A stretch of 64,000 nt of DNA, taken from Cohnella herbarum. GTDB taxonomy: Bacteria; Bacillota; Bacilli; Paenibacillales; Paenibacillaceae. The stretch covers positions 4,242,501 through 4,306,500 of the forward strand of contig NZ_CP051680.1 of NCBI RefSeq assembly GCF_012849095.1. Reading direction: 5' to 3'. The position numbers and the translations under genes were made by a program. Shown here in pieces: positions 35,774-43,812 of the stretch. Each line of letters starts with the position of its first letter. Position 1 is the stretch's first letter. Under the pieces are notes generated by a model. The model was not told the DNA's origin, did no database searches, and saw nothing but the letters and a program-made list of their open reading frames with translations.

Positions 35774-35828
35774 AGCACCTCACAAAGCCGAACACGAGAA
35801 GTGTTGCTTTGACGGGGTGCTATTTTTT
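35774..35828 (+). ncRNA. Structured leader hairpin of the first Uma2 gene
   Basis: Three stacked helices: AGCACCTC/GGGGTGCT (8 bp, one G-U), CAAAGC/GCTTTG (6 bp) and AACAC/GTGTT (5 bp) with a GAGAA loop. A run of six T follows, 20 nt before the start codon region. The upstream gene is divergent, so this is not a terminator for it; it belongs to the Uma2 leader. A homologous hairpin precedes the second Uma2 gene (60970-61018). It could be an attenuator or a protein-binding element. Confidence 0.6.
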
Positions 35829-35848
35829 ATGATTCGGAGGCGGTTAAA

Positions 35849-36445
35849 ATGAAAAAGAAAACTTTCGAAGAGGTCATGAAAGAGTCTCCCGTTACTTACG
35901 AAATTTATGCCAATATGGTCGATGACGGCAATCGTTATGAAATCTCGGACGGCGTATTGGAGCTTACGAGTCCTTCTCCTATGTTTATCCATCAATACAT
36001 CTGCCATGAAATGCAAGTTATTCTCAACGTAAGTTGCCGTAGCGAGTTTATTATCGTTCCATCGCCGATCGATGTCATCCTATCCAATACGGAAGTTCGG
36101 CAGCCTGACATCGTGATGATCCATCGCAGCAGAATATCCATCATTAGCAAACGGGGAATTAAAGGCGCACCCGATCTCGTCGTCGAAATTACGTCCGAGC
36201 ATTCGCGCAGACGGGACAAAGTACAGAAACGCAGCATCTACGCCAAATACCATGTTCCCGAATACTGGATCGTAGACCCTTCCAACTTCACTTTAGAGCA
36301 ATACGTGTTAGTTGGTGACAGGTATGAACTGGCCGATGTCTATGCCGAGGATGATACAATCCTCTCCAAGACGGTTCCCTGTTCCTCGTTCAGCATGAAT
36401 GAAATTGTTCGAAACTTGCCTGTGACACCGGAGATGCTTGAATGA
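35849..36445 (+). CDS. Uma2-family (DUF820) PD-(D/E)XK nuclease-like protein
   Basis: 198 residues. The family core is intact: RYEISDGVLELTSPSP near residue 29, VRQPDIVMI (acidic residue), GAPDLVVEITS and IYAKYHVPEYWIVDP, which together build the restriction-endonuclease-like fold. GGAGGCGG lies about 7 nt before the ATG. The biological role of Uma2 proteins is unsettled. They occur in many copies in cyanobacteria, Chloroflexi and some Firmicutes. A paralogue with the same leader hairpin lies at 60354-60941. It is not part of an operon. Confidence 0.88.
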   Translation: MKKKTFEEVMKESPVTYEIYANMVDDGNRYEISDGVLELTSPSPMFIHQYICHEMQVILNVSCRSEFIIVPSPIDVILSNTEVRQPDIVMIHRSRISIISKRGIKGAPDLVVEITSEHSRRRDKVQKRSIYAKYHVPEYWIVDPSNFTLEQYVLVGDRYELADVYAEDDTILSKTVPCSSFSMNEIVRNLPVTPEMLE

Positions 36446-36516
36446 TGGAGAGCAAGCCTCCATCACGAAATCTATCGTCACTCCCAGGATTTTAAATAAC
36501 AAACAGGAATAGGGGC

Positions 36517-36535
36517 AGGGAAATCGCTTACGAAA
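36517..36535. repeat. Left arm of a 19-bp inverted repeat enclosing the IS and 51-nt array
   Basis: The arm AGGGAAATCGCTTACGAAA matches the reverse complement of 38170-38188 at 18 of 19 positions. The two arms enclose the IS3 element and the 51-nt repeat units. Confidence 0.7.
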
Positions 36536-36587
36536 CTGTTTAAGGATGAGTTATCCTCGAAGGGATAACTGTAACTGTTCCCTCCTA

Positions 36588-36639
36588 GCTGGAGAACGAG
36601 CGAAATAGCGGTGCCCAGCACCCTTATTGCAGCTAGAAT
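36588..36639. repeat. Isolated 51-nt repeat unit left of the IS element
   Basis: Contains GAGCGAAATAGCGGTGCCCA followed by GCACCCTTATT, the same core as the four units at 37917-38122. It shows that the IS element lies within or at the edge of a pre-existing repeat cluster. Confidence 0.75.
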
Positions 36640-36704
36640 AGAAAGTGGACACCTCATAAGAACTAACAGATAATAAAAAACAATAAGAAGATGAGGTGTC
36701 CGGT

Positions 36705-37001
36705 ATGGGTGAGAAGAGACAGCGTTACAGTGAAGAGTTTAAAGAACAGACTGTTAAATACATTCAGGAACAGACAAAGACATTGCCCCAGATCGGAGAA
36801 GATTTAAACATCCCAAGTGGTACGTTAAAACAGTGGATGACCAAGTACCGCAAGTTTGAGAATGAACCGCTTGTAGATCGTGAGACCCTTCACCAGAAAG
36901 ATAAGCAACTGATGGAGCAAGAACGCACGATTGAGGATCTCAAGGAAGAAATCGCTATCCTAAAAAAGGCCATGCACATCTTCAGCAAAGAAAGGAACTA
37001 A
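36705..37001 (+). CDS. IS3-family transposase OrfA
   Basis: About 98 residues from the ATG at 36705, with GAGGTG 7 nt upstream. The N-terminal helix-turn-helix ([13 protein letters not shown] ... [20 protein letters not shown]) binds the IS ends. The C-terminal leucine-zipper-like coiled coil ([20 protein letters not shown]) mediates multimerisation. Near its end, A_AAA_AAG at 36962-36968 is a canonical slippery heptamer in the zero frame, for -1 shifting into orfB. Confidence 0.92.
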   Translation: MGEKRQRYSEEFKEQTVKYIQEQTKTLPQIGEDLNIPSGTLKQWMTKYRKFENEPLVDRETLHQKDKQLMEQERTIEDLKEEIAILKKAMHIFSKERN

Positions 37002-37039
37002 GGTTCCAGTTCATCGAAGATCATCGCTCCGAGTTTCGA

Positions 37040-37876
37040 ATGGAGAAGATGTGCACAGTTCTATGTGTATCACGGAGCGGTTACTATAAATGGCTTCTGG
37101 AGAAGACCGTCCAGAACAGTTATCAGAAGCGTCGCAGAGCGCTATTGGCGCGAATCACCTGGCTTTTCCTAGACGCTCACAACAGGTATGGTAGCCCTAA
37201 AATCACAAAACTTCTACGAAAAGAAGGTTGGACAGTTTCTGAACGTTTAGTAGGGAAAATCATGCATGAGAATGGTTTACGTTCTTGTGTATCTAAGAAA
37301 TTCCGAGTGACCACCACTGACTCGAATCACGATCAACCTATAGCACCAAATGTGCTGAATCAGGATTTTAAGACGACTGCACCTAACAAGATTTGGGTAA
37401 CCGATATTACCTATATACCGTGCCGTGAAGGTCGTTTGTACCTCGCCAGCGTTCTGGATTTATATACCCGTAAGATTGTGGGCTGGAAGCTCGCAGACCG
37501 GATGACAACCGATTTAGTGCTTGCAGCGCTTGATCAGGCATACAGTACGCACAAACCTCCCAAAGGGCTTATACACCACTCTGATCGGGGTTCGCAGTAT
37601 GCATCAGATGAATACCGTGAAAGGTTAAAGCAATATGGCATGGAAGCAAGCATGAGCCGCAAAGGTAACTGCTACGACAACGCCTGTATCGAATCGTTCC
37701 ACAGCGTGCTGAAGAAGGAGTTTATTTACTGTACGAAATTTCAAACTAAGGCGCAGGCGCAACAAGAGATGTTTGTATATATTGAGCTCTTCTACAACCG
37801 TAAGAGAATACATGGTTCGCTAGGTTACTTATCACCTTCGCAATTCGAAGCTCAGTACTATAGCAGTATTAAATAA
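37040..37876 (+). CDS. IS3-family transposase OrfB (DDE integrase)
   Basis: 278 residues from ATG 37040, in the -1 frame relative to orfA. The frame is open back through the slippery site and encodes the family's [19 protein letters not shown] junction, so the active enzyme is an OrfAB fusion. An HTH_21 region lies near residues 30-90. The rve catalytic core carries WVTDITYIP (first Asp), [11 protein letters not shown] (second Asp) and [14 protein letters not shown] (Glu). All three catalytic residues are present. Confidence 0.93.
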   Translation: MEKMCTVLCVSRSGYYKWLLEKTVQNSYQKRRRALLARITWLFLDAHNRYGSPKITKLLRKEGWTVSERLVGKIMHENGLRSCVSKKFRVTTTDSNHDQPIAPNVLNQDFKTTAPNKIWVTDITYIPCREGRLYLASVLDLYTRKIVGWKLADRMTTDLVLAALDQAYSTHKPPKGLIHHSDRGSQYASDEYRERLKQYGMEASMSRKGNCYDNACIESFHSVLKKEFIYCTKFQTKAQAQQEMFVYIELFYNRKRIHGSLGYLSPSQFEAQYYSSIK

Positions 37877-37916
37877 ACGCTCTTATAACGTGTCCACTTT
37901 CTTGACAGAGGTCCAT

Positions 37917-38122
37917 ATTTCTCCAAAAACCCGCTCGCTGATCGAAATAGCGGTGCTCAGCACCCTTATTCCACCGGAAACCCGCTCACGGAGCGAAATA
38001 GCGGTGCCCTGCACCCTTATTCCACCGGAAACCCGCTCACGGAGCGAAATAGCGGTGCCCAGCACCCTTATTTCTCCAGAAACCCGCTCACGGAGCGAGA
38101 TAGCGGTGCTCAGCACCCTTAT
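37917..38122. repeat. 51-nt tandem repeat array, four units
   Basis: Units have the core CGGAGCGAAATAGCGGTGCC followed by C(A/T)GCACCCTTATT and CCACCGGAAACCCGCTCA. Units two and three are nearly identical; the outer ones diverge. Each contains an imperfect hairpin AATAGCGGTGC/GCACCCTTATT (9 of 11 pairs). Because 51 is a multiple of three, both strands stay open, giving spurious 17-residue repeat ORFs. It is not a CRISPR, as there are no unique spacers. Confidence 0.88.
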
Positions 38123-38169
38123 TTCCAGAAGTTCACTCGCAGAGCTAACCAGTGGTGGGATTATTTCGA

Positions 38170-38222
38170 TTTCGTAAGCGATTGCCCTGGGAATAAGGCT
38201 CCTTTAAGGAATGCCTTATTCC
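38170..38222. repeat. Right arm of the 19-bp inverted repeat plus a 9-bp hairpin
   Basis: 38170-38188 is the inverted partner of 36517-36535. It is followed by GGAATAAGG/CCTTATTCC, a 9-bp stem with a short loop (38190-38222). This hairpin may also end transcription from the rhamnoside operon, although no T run follows. Confidence 0.65.
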
Positions 38223-38265
38223 TGTTCTCTACTGTAAGCAGGATGAACCTACACATGTACCGAGA

Positions 38266-39138
38266 TTATTCAGCAACAAATCGGTTCGTAAGCGAACCCA
38301 GCTTCTCGATCTCGATCGTCACTTCGTCGCCTGGCTTCAAGTACACTTGTTGCTCCGGAGGCAATCCTAACACGACGCCTTCCGGCGTTCCCGTCAGGAT
38401 GATGTCGCCCGGTACGAGCGTCATGTGCCGGGAGATATAGCTCACGATCTCGTCGACGTAGAAAATCATATCCGACGTATTGGAGTGCTGGCGCACTTCC
38501 CCGTTCACCGTCGTCTTCATCGCGAGATTGTTCGGATTGCCAACTTCGTCCGCGGTCACGAGGTACGGACCTAACGGGCTGAAGTCGTCGCAGGTTTTGC
38601 CTAGCAGCCATTGCTGGGTGCGGAGCTGGAGATCGCGCGCCGACAAGTCGTTCACGCACGCATATCCGAATACGTGCTCTAATGCCTTCTCCTTGGCGAC
38701 GTCCTTCGTCTTCTTGCCGATAACGACGACAAGCTCGGCTTCATAGTCAAGCTTCTCCGTCACCTTAGGTACGGCAACGGACTTCAAGTGTCCCGTGAGC
38801 GTATTGTTGAATTTATTGAACAGGATCGGATATTCCGGAATCGGAGCGTTCGTCTCTTCCGCATGCTTCCGATAGTTAAGGCCGACGCAGATGATCTTGT
38901 TCGGTTTCGTTACGCAAGGTCCCCATTCGAGAGACGCTTCGTCCAGCAGCAGGCCGGATTCCGACGACAAATCCAATCCGCCGATCGCGCGCTCCAGCTC
39001 CGCGACTTTGTCCGCTCCGCCCTCGATCACGTCCATGACGTCCCAAGGCAGTCCTGCTTTCGCCGCGTCCACGATACCAGAGTCCAATTTAAATCCGAGC
39101 GCTTGTTGTCCATCCTTAATAAAAGTTACCAATTTCAT
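38266..39138 (-). CDS. Fumarylacetoacetate hydrolase (FAH)-family enzyme
   Basis: 290 residues. The FAH core has ICVGLNYRKHAEET near residue 82, the metal-binding acidic motif LDYEAELVVVIGKK near residue 128, VNDLSARDLQ and DIILTGTPEGV near residue 245. The family splits or decarboxylates beta-diketo acids using Mg2+. Encoded with an alpha-L-rhamnosidase and two sugar-type dehydrogenases, it is a good candidate for a 2,4-diketo-3-deoxy sugar acid hydrolase, the last step of non-phosphorylative rhamnose or fucose breakdown. Fumarylpyruvate-type hydrolysis is an alternative. It is the last gene of the operon, 137 nt after the esterase. Confidence 0.85.
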   Translation of the reverse strand: MKLVTFIKDGQQALGFKLDSGIVDAAKAGLPWDVMDVIEGGADKVAELERAIGGLDLSSESGLLLDEASLEWGPCVTKPNKIICVGLNYRKHAEETNAPIPEYPILFNKFNNTLTGHLKSVAVPKVTEKLDYEAELVVVIGKKTKDVAKEKALEHVFGYACVNDLSARDLQLRTQQWLLGKTCDDFSPLGPYLVTADEVGNPNNLAMKTTVNGEVRQHSNTSDMIFYVDEIVSYISRHMTLVPGDIILTGTPEGVVLGLPPEQQVYLKPGDEVTIEIEKLGSLTNRFVAE

Positions 39139-39275
39139 GTTTATACCCCCGCTATCTTTCCGAAATCGTCAGGCGAATCTCAGTTCTTCGACAGTCCGTT
39201 CGCTTGCGACGTATAGGAATGGCCGCCCGCCCTAGTATGCGACCCGCTTCCGCTGCATCCCGGCCAGCCTCCTCC

Positions 39276-40187
39276 TTACCTTCCGAATCGCCTTCTCAGC
39301 CATCTCATGGCTAACTCTACCCATACTCCGCAATCCGGATTAATTTGCGCTTCATTGCTTGCCGTCGATTCGTCGCATAAAGACAATCCATGCAATCCGC
39401 TCTCGAAAACATATAATTCGAAAGAAACCCCATGTTGTGCCAAGGCGGACGAAAACGCGAGCGCATGCCTGACGTCCACGATTTGATCGTCGGCCGTATG
39501 CCAAATGAAGGTCGGCGGAGTACGGGACGAAACGTAATTCACCGGGCTATGCCGTTCCAATTGCTCCAAGATGGGCTCCGCCGTTCCAAACATCGCGCGA
39601 TGAGCAAGATCCCTCAGGTTGTTGTAAGAATCGCTTGGCGCATTCCCTCCGTCTTGTATCGTAAAATCCGTCGGGGCATATCCGAGGATCAAGGCATTGG
39701 GTTGGAATAGCTCGCTGTCCGTGCCGAACTTCTCTTGCAACATCTCATCATGCCAATGCACGCCGAGACTTGCAGCCAAATGACCGCCTGCCGAAAAACC
39801 GCATATGGCGATTTTATCGGGGTCGACATGCCATTCTTGCGCGTTTTCCCTTATGATCAGCATTCCTTTAGCCAAATCGTACAACGGCTGAGGCAAGATC
39901 GGTTCCTCGTTTCCTTGCGGCGATTCCGGCAAGTTGGATATATCGAATTCATCCCTACGGAAGCGCGTCGTATAGCGAAGGACGAAAGCATGATACCCCT
40001 GAGCGGCAAAACGCAGGGCAACTTGTTCTTCCTCGCGTTCGGAGGTCACGAGATACGCGCCGCCGGGACATACGATGACGGCGGGACGTTTCCGATCTAC
40101 ATTGAACGTTGCGGGATTATCCAGCAGATAAGCGTGCAGGTTCGCATGTTCGCAATGATCCCATAGCCGTATTCGATCTACTCGCAA
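39276..40187 (-). CDS. Alpha/beta hydrolase, carbohydrate acetyl-esterase type
   Basis: 303 residues, cytoplasmic. The oxyanion strand reads VIVCPGGAY, the nucleophile elbow GFSAGGH (Ser near residue 133), the acid lies in HTADDQIVD and the catalytic His in HGLSL. This matches the BD-FAE/acetyl-xylan-esterase-like group that removes acetyl groups from imported oligosaccharides. The start is TTG with AGGAGGGG about 7 nt upstream; the nearby ATG runs into a stop after four codons. It lies 49 nt after the rhamnosidase. Confidence 0.85.
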   Translation of the reverse strand: MRVDRIRLWDHCEHANLHAYLLDNPATFNVDRKRPAVIVCPGGAYLVTSEREEEQVALRFAAQGYHAFVLRYTTRFRRDEFDISNLPESPQGNEEPILPQPLYDLAKGMLIIRENAQEWHVDPDKIAICGFSAGGHLAASLGVHWHDEMLQEKFGTDSELFQPNALILGYAPTDFTIQDGGNAPSDSYNNLRDLAHRAMFGTAEPILEQLERHSPVNYVSSRTPPTFIWHTADDQIVDVRHALAFSSALAQHGVSFELYVFESGLHGLSLCDESTASNEAQINPDCGVWVELAMRWLRRRFGR

Positions 40188-40236
40188 ATCATATCCCCTC
40201 CTCTCGGTCGGAATGGCGTACCCGGGGTTCTTTCAT

Positions 40237-42951
40237 TCAGGTCTTGGACGTAAAGCGGTAAGTCCCCGGCTGACAATGATAGATAGCGTTCGCATCATCC
40301 CTGCCGTGCAAAGTAACGCCTTCCGACTGTTCAGCCATAATGCCGCTTTCCGATATCGTCGATCCGTACTTCAGCGGAATGACGATTTCGCCAATGGCGT
40401 TAGGCGGTATCGTAACCTGCAAGTCCAGTTCGCCCCGTTCGGTAACTTCCCATTTGGATGCGATGAGCCCTCTGATGCAGCGATAGCTTACGTCGGCTTT
40501 CTTCAACCGCTCGTTGATTCTCGGCTGAATGACGATTTTTTTGTACCCCGGCTCCACCGGATTGATGCCTCCCATATAACGGTACATCCATTCGCCGACC
40601 GATCCTAACGCGTAGTGGTTAAAGGAATTCATCAGCGTGTTCTGGAACCCTCTCTCTTCCGTCCAACCGTCCCATCTTTCCCATATCGTCGTGGCGCCCT
40701 CGTGAATCGTGTACATCCAGGAAGGGTAAGTATCTTGTTGGAGCAGCCGGTAAGCCACGTCGTCGTAACCGTATTCGGACAACACGGGCAGCAAGAAGCG
40801 AATGCCGTGGATGCCGGTCGTGATGTGCCAGTCCTCGATTTCGATGCGGTTGACCAGATGCCGGGCGGCTTGTTCGCGCTTGTCCTCCGGCAGCAGGTTC
40901 ATAAACAGCGCCATCGCGTAAGCCGTCTGCGTATTTCCTTTAATGCGCGCATCTTCCTCGACGAATTCGCGGTTAAACGTCGCTTTGATCTCTTCGAACA
41001 GAGAGGCGTATTTGCGCTCGTCTTCCGTCTTTCCGAGAACATCCGCGATGTCCCGCATCATATTTACGACGTAAGCGTAATAGGCGGTTCCGAACACTTC
41101 GAACGGCGTCGTCGAGAACGCGCTGTACTTGTTGTTGCCGTGCATCTCGTCGATCAAATCCGCAGCGGGAATGGACAGCCAATCCCCGTATTGGGGTTTA
41201 TTCCACCGAATATGCTGAGGATACATCATCTGATTGTAGCGGATCCAGCGGCTCATCGCCTCATAATGACGTTCCAGAATGCGCTTGTCGCCGTAGATCC
41301 GGTACATGTTCCAAGGAATGACGACGCCGGCGTCGGCCCATCCGGACGAACCGACGAGCGGATAAGCCGAGATCGTGGAATACGGAAGGTGCGGCGAAAC
41401 GTCGGTAAAAGCGCCCGTCGGTTTCTGCGCATCCTCGACGTCGATCATCCACTTCTTGAAAAACGATGCAACCTCCATATTGAAGCTGGCCGTAAAAGAG
41501 TAGATTTGCGCGTCGCCCATCCATCCCGCCCGTTCGTCCCGCTGCGGGCAATCCGTCGGAACGCTGAGAAAGTTGCCGCGCTGCGTCCAGAAAATATTGC
41601 TGAACAGCCGGTTTATCATCGCATCGGACGTCTCGATGTTGCCGGTGACGTCCATCGCGGAGTGAATCACTTCGCCGACCAGGCAATCTAACGTCAGTTC
41701 CCCGGGATACCCGTCGATTTCGACGAAACGGAAACCGTGGAACGTAAAAGTCGGGGCGTACGTTTCGTTGCCTCGACCGCCGGTAATATAGACGTCGAGT
41801 TGCTTCGTGTTGCGCAAGTTGTCCGTGTACAGCTCGCCTTCGCGAGTAAGCACCTCGCCGTGGCGAATCGTCATCCGGTTGCCCGCTTGGGCGTTCGCCG
41901 GCAGCTTCAGGATGATTCGGCCAACCATGTTCTGCCCCATATCGACGATATATTTGCGAAGCCCCACCTGCGTAATTTTCCGCGGCGAGAGCTTCATCGT
42001 AACTTGAATATCGGGACCGCATTGCGCGTCTAAGTAACCTTTGTAATCGAAATTGACGTTCGGCTCCGACCATGCGGACGCATCATACCCCGATTCTGTC
42101 CACCCCTGCATCTCGAGTCCGGCGTCATACATTTCTCCCATAATCAAATCGGAAGAAACGATCGGGCCGAAGGAAGCTTTCCAGTCCGCGTCCGTTGCGA
42201 CATAAGATGAACTTCCATCCTCGTATTCGATATTCAACTGCAGCAAGCCGAACGGGTCGGTACCGTATTTCTGAAAATCCCACAACCCGACGAAGCCGGC
42301 ATACCAGCCTTGTCCAAGCGTAAGACCGATTGCGTTGCCGCCTTGCTTGAGCATCTCGGTCACATCGAAAGTCTGGTAATACACCCGGGTATTATAGTCG
42401 GTAAATTCCGGCGATAGCACGTAGTCGCCTACTTTGCTTGCGTTGATATGGCAAATATATAAGCCAAGCGCCGTAGCATGCATCGTTGCCCGCTTGATCG
42501 GCTTGGAAACTTCGAATTCGTTGCGTAAATAAACCGAAGGCTTCTGAACCTCTTTGTTCGGCACGACGTCGGATTTCAGGCCGATCCATTTTCCCTTCCA
42601 CTCGTCCCGACGCAACAGCCCCATCGACCAGCTTCCGAAAGACCATTCTGAAGACTCGTCGTTTTGATTCCATATTTTCACTTTCCAGTAATACGGCTTC
42701 TGCGATTGCAGCTCTGCTCCGGCGTATTCAACATGTTCCGACTGCTCCGAAACGACTTTGCCGGTATCCCACGCGTCGCCTTGATCGTCGTCAAGAAGCG
42801 AACTTTCGGAAGCGACGAGAATGCGATAAGCCGATTGCCGGGTTCCCCGTCCCGAGGATTCCATGATCCAGCTAAGTCTAGGCCGCCGTTCGTCAATGCC
42901 CAGCGGATTTTCCAAATATTCGACCCTTAAGCGTTCTGCGCGGAAAGCCAT
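40237..42951 (-). CDS. Alpha-L-rhamnosidase (GH78)
   Basis: 904 residues, no signal peptide, so it acts on imported rhamnosides. The order is an N-terminal fibronectin-like domain (SWIMESSGRGTRQSAYRI, WSFGSWSMGLL), an alpha-L-rhamnosidase N domain (~130-330), a beta domain and the (alpha/alpha)6 barrel. The barrel carries the GH78 acid motif DCPQRDERAGWMGDAQIYSF near residue 470, and the downstream catalytic-base region SFNHYALGSVGEWMYRYMGG near residue 795. It releases terminal L-rhamnose from flavonoid glycosides, pectin fragments or saponins. It sits in the centre of a ten-gene operon after two permeases. Confidence 0.93.
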   Translation of the reverse strand: MAFRAERLRVEYLENPLGIDERRPRLSWIMESSGRGTRQSAYRILVASESSLLDDDQGDAWDTGKVVSEQSEHVEYAGAELQSQKPYYWKVKIWNQNDESSEWSFGSWSMGLLRRDEWKGKWIGLKSDVVPNKEVQKPSVYLRNEFEVSKPIKRATMHATALGLYICHINASKVGDYVLSPEFTDYNTRVYYQTFDVTEMLKQGGNAIGLTLGQGWYAGFVGLWDFQKYGTDPFGLLQLNIEYEDGSSSYVATDADWKASFGPIVSSDLIMGEMYDAGLEMQGWTESGYDASAWSEPNVNFDYKGYLDAQCGPDIQVTMKLSPRKITQVGLRKYIVDMGQNMVGRIILKLPANAQAGNRMTIRHGEVLTREGELYTDNLRNTKQLDVYITGGRGNETYAPTFTFHGFRFVEIDGYPGELTLDCLVGEVIHSAMDVTGNIETSDAMINRLFSNIFWTQRGNFLSVPTDCPQRDERAGWMGDAQIYSFTASFNMEVASFFKKWMIDVEDAQKPTGAFTDVSPHLPYSTISAYPLVGSSGWADAGVVIPWNMYRIYGDKRILERHYEAMSRWIRYNQMMYPQHIRWNKPQYGDWLSIPAADLIDEMHGNNKYSAFSTTPFEVFGTAYYAYVVNMMRDIADVLGKTEDERKYASLFEEIKATFNREFVEEDARIKGNTQTAYAMALFMNLLPEDKREQAARHLVNRIEIEDWHITTGIHGIRFLLPVLSEYGYDDVAYRLLQQDTYPSWMYTIHEGATTIWERWDGWTEERGFQNTLMNSFNHYALGSVGEWMYRYMGGINPVEPGYKKIVIQPRINERLKKADVSYRCIRGLIASKWEVTERGELDLQVTIPPNAIGEIVIPLKYGSTISESGIMAEQSEGVTLHGRDDANAIYHCQPGTYRFTSKT

Positions 42952-42984
42952 CGTAGCACCTCGTTATATAATTATCGGATGATG

Positions 42985-43812
42985 TTAACCTTTAATGGCG
43001 CCAGCCGTCATGCCGGCAATAATGAAGCGCTGCGCAATAAAATAAATAAGGAGCAGCGGAGCCGAAATGATGAGAATATTGGCGAATACGAGATTCCACA
43101 TCGATCCGTATTGCCCGGTAAACAAGTACATCGTCAGAGGCAGAGTCATTTGCTTGCCGCTGGACAAGAAATACAGCACGTACATAAAGTCGTTCCAGAC
43201 GAATGTCGAGTTAAAGATGAAAAGAGTGACGATAATCGGCCCCATTAACGGGAGGACGATTCTGAAAAACAATCTATACTTGCCGCATCCGTCGATAATC
43301 GCGGCTTCGTCGATCTCTTTGCTTATGCTTTTGAGGAATTGATGGGCCAAAAAAACGCTAAGCGGCGAACGGGTCGCCACGTTGATCAGGACGACGCCGA
43401 GTAGCGTTCCATTCAGATGAAAAAAGCTTAGCACCTTATAGAGCGGTACGATGGCGGGAGGAACGACGAGCCCCAGCATGACCAGCACGCTCAATGTCGA
43501 GCTTAGCCCGTCTTTTCTTCGCTGCATCACGAACGCCGCCATCGCGGCCGTAATCAGGATGATCGCGACGCTTGAGAAGGTCAACACGGCGCTGTTCGTA
43601 AAAGCCAGCGGCAGGTTCGCGACTTCAAATACTTTCGAATAGTTGCCCCACTCCAGCTTCGAGGGAAACGCGATTCCCAATTCGCTGGCTTCGGCGGGCG
43701 ACTTTAAAGAATTCACGAAGATGAGATAAAAAGGAACGAGAATCAGCAAGCTCAATGCGGATAACGCAATGATGAGGACGATTTGCCCGATCGGAAGGGA
43801 ACGTTTCTTCAT
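42985..43812 (-). CDS. Sugar ABC transporter permease, MalG type
   Basis: 275 residues with six helices and the EAA loop DEAAIIDGCGKYRLFFRIVL near residue 165. The C-terminal segment is QRFIIAGMTAGAIKG. Its ATG shares an A with the TAA of the partner permease. It imports the rhamnoside captured by the binding protein encoded at 44747. No ATPase gene is nearby. Confidence 0.92.
   Translation of the reverse strand: MKKRSLPIGQIVLIIALSALSLLILVPFYLIFVNSLKSPAEASELGIAFPSKLEWGNYSKVFEVANLPLAFTNSAVLTFSSVAIILITAAMAAFVMQRRKDGLSSTLSVLVMLGLVVPPAIVPLYKVLSFFHLNGTLLGVVLINVATRSPLSVFLAHQFLKSISKEIDEAAIIDGCGKYRLFFRIVLPLMGPIIVTLFIFNSTFVWNDFMYVLYFLSSGKQMTLPLTMYLFTGQYGSMWNLVFANILIISAPLLLIYFIAQRFIIAGMTAGAIKG

Larger units (their letters stand above)
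36640..37902 (+). mobile_element. IS3-family insertion sequence (IS150-like), intact
   Basis: About 1263 bp bounded by inverted repeats: AGAAAGTGGACACCTCATAAGA on the left (first 13 bases identical) and AGAAAGTGGACACGTTATAAGA read inward from the right. The two ends differ at 2 of 22 positions. It carries overlapping orfA and orfB with a frameshift signal. I could not identify a convincing 3-4 bp target duplication. Both ORFs are intact, so the copy may be active. Confidence 0.88.

Noticed and set aside
37917..38122. Possible CRISPR array
   Set aside because: Units are contiguous and all parts repeat, there are no unique spacers, and no cas gene is in the window. The 13-bp and 15-bp arrays fail for the same reason.
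37883..38177. Open frames on both strands over the 51-nt array (17-residue peptide repeats)
   Set aside because: The frames stay open only because the unit length is a multiple of three. There is no ribosome binding site and both strands are equally open.
40615..41691. 358-codon plus-strand ORF inside the rhamnosidase gene
   Set aside because: Antisense shadow of a clearly conserved GH78 gene, with no family resemblance. The same holds for the other long antisense frames, such as 44735-46060 and 12416-13198.
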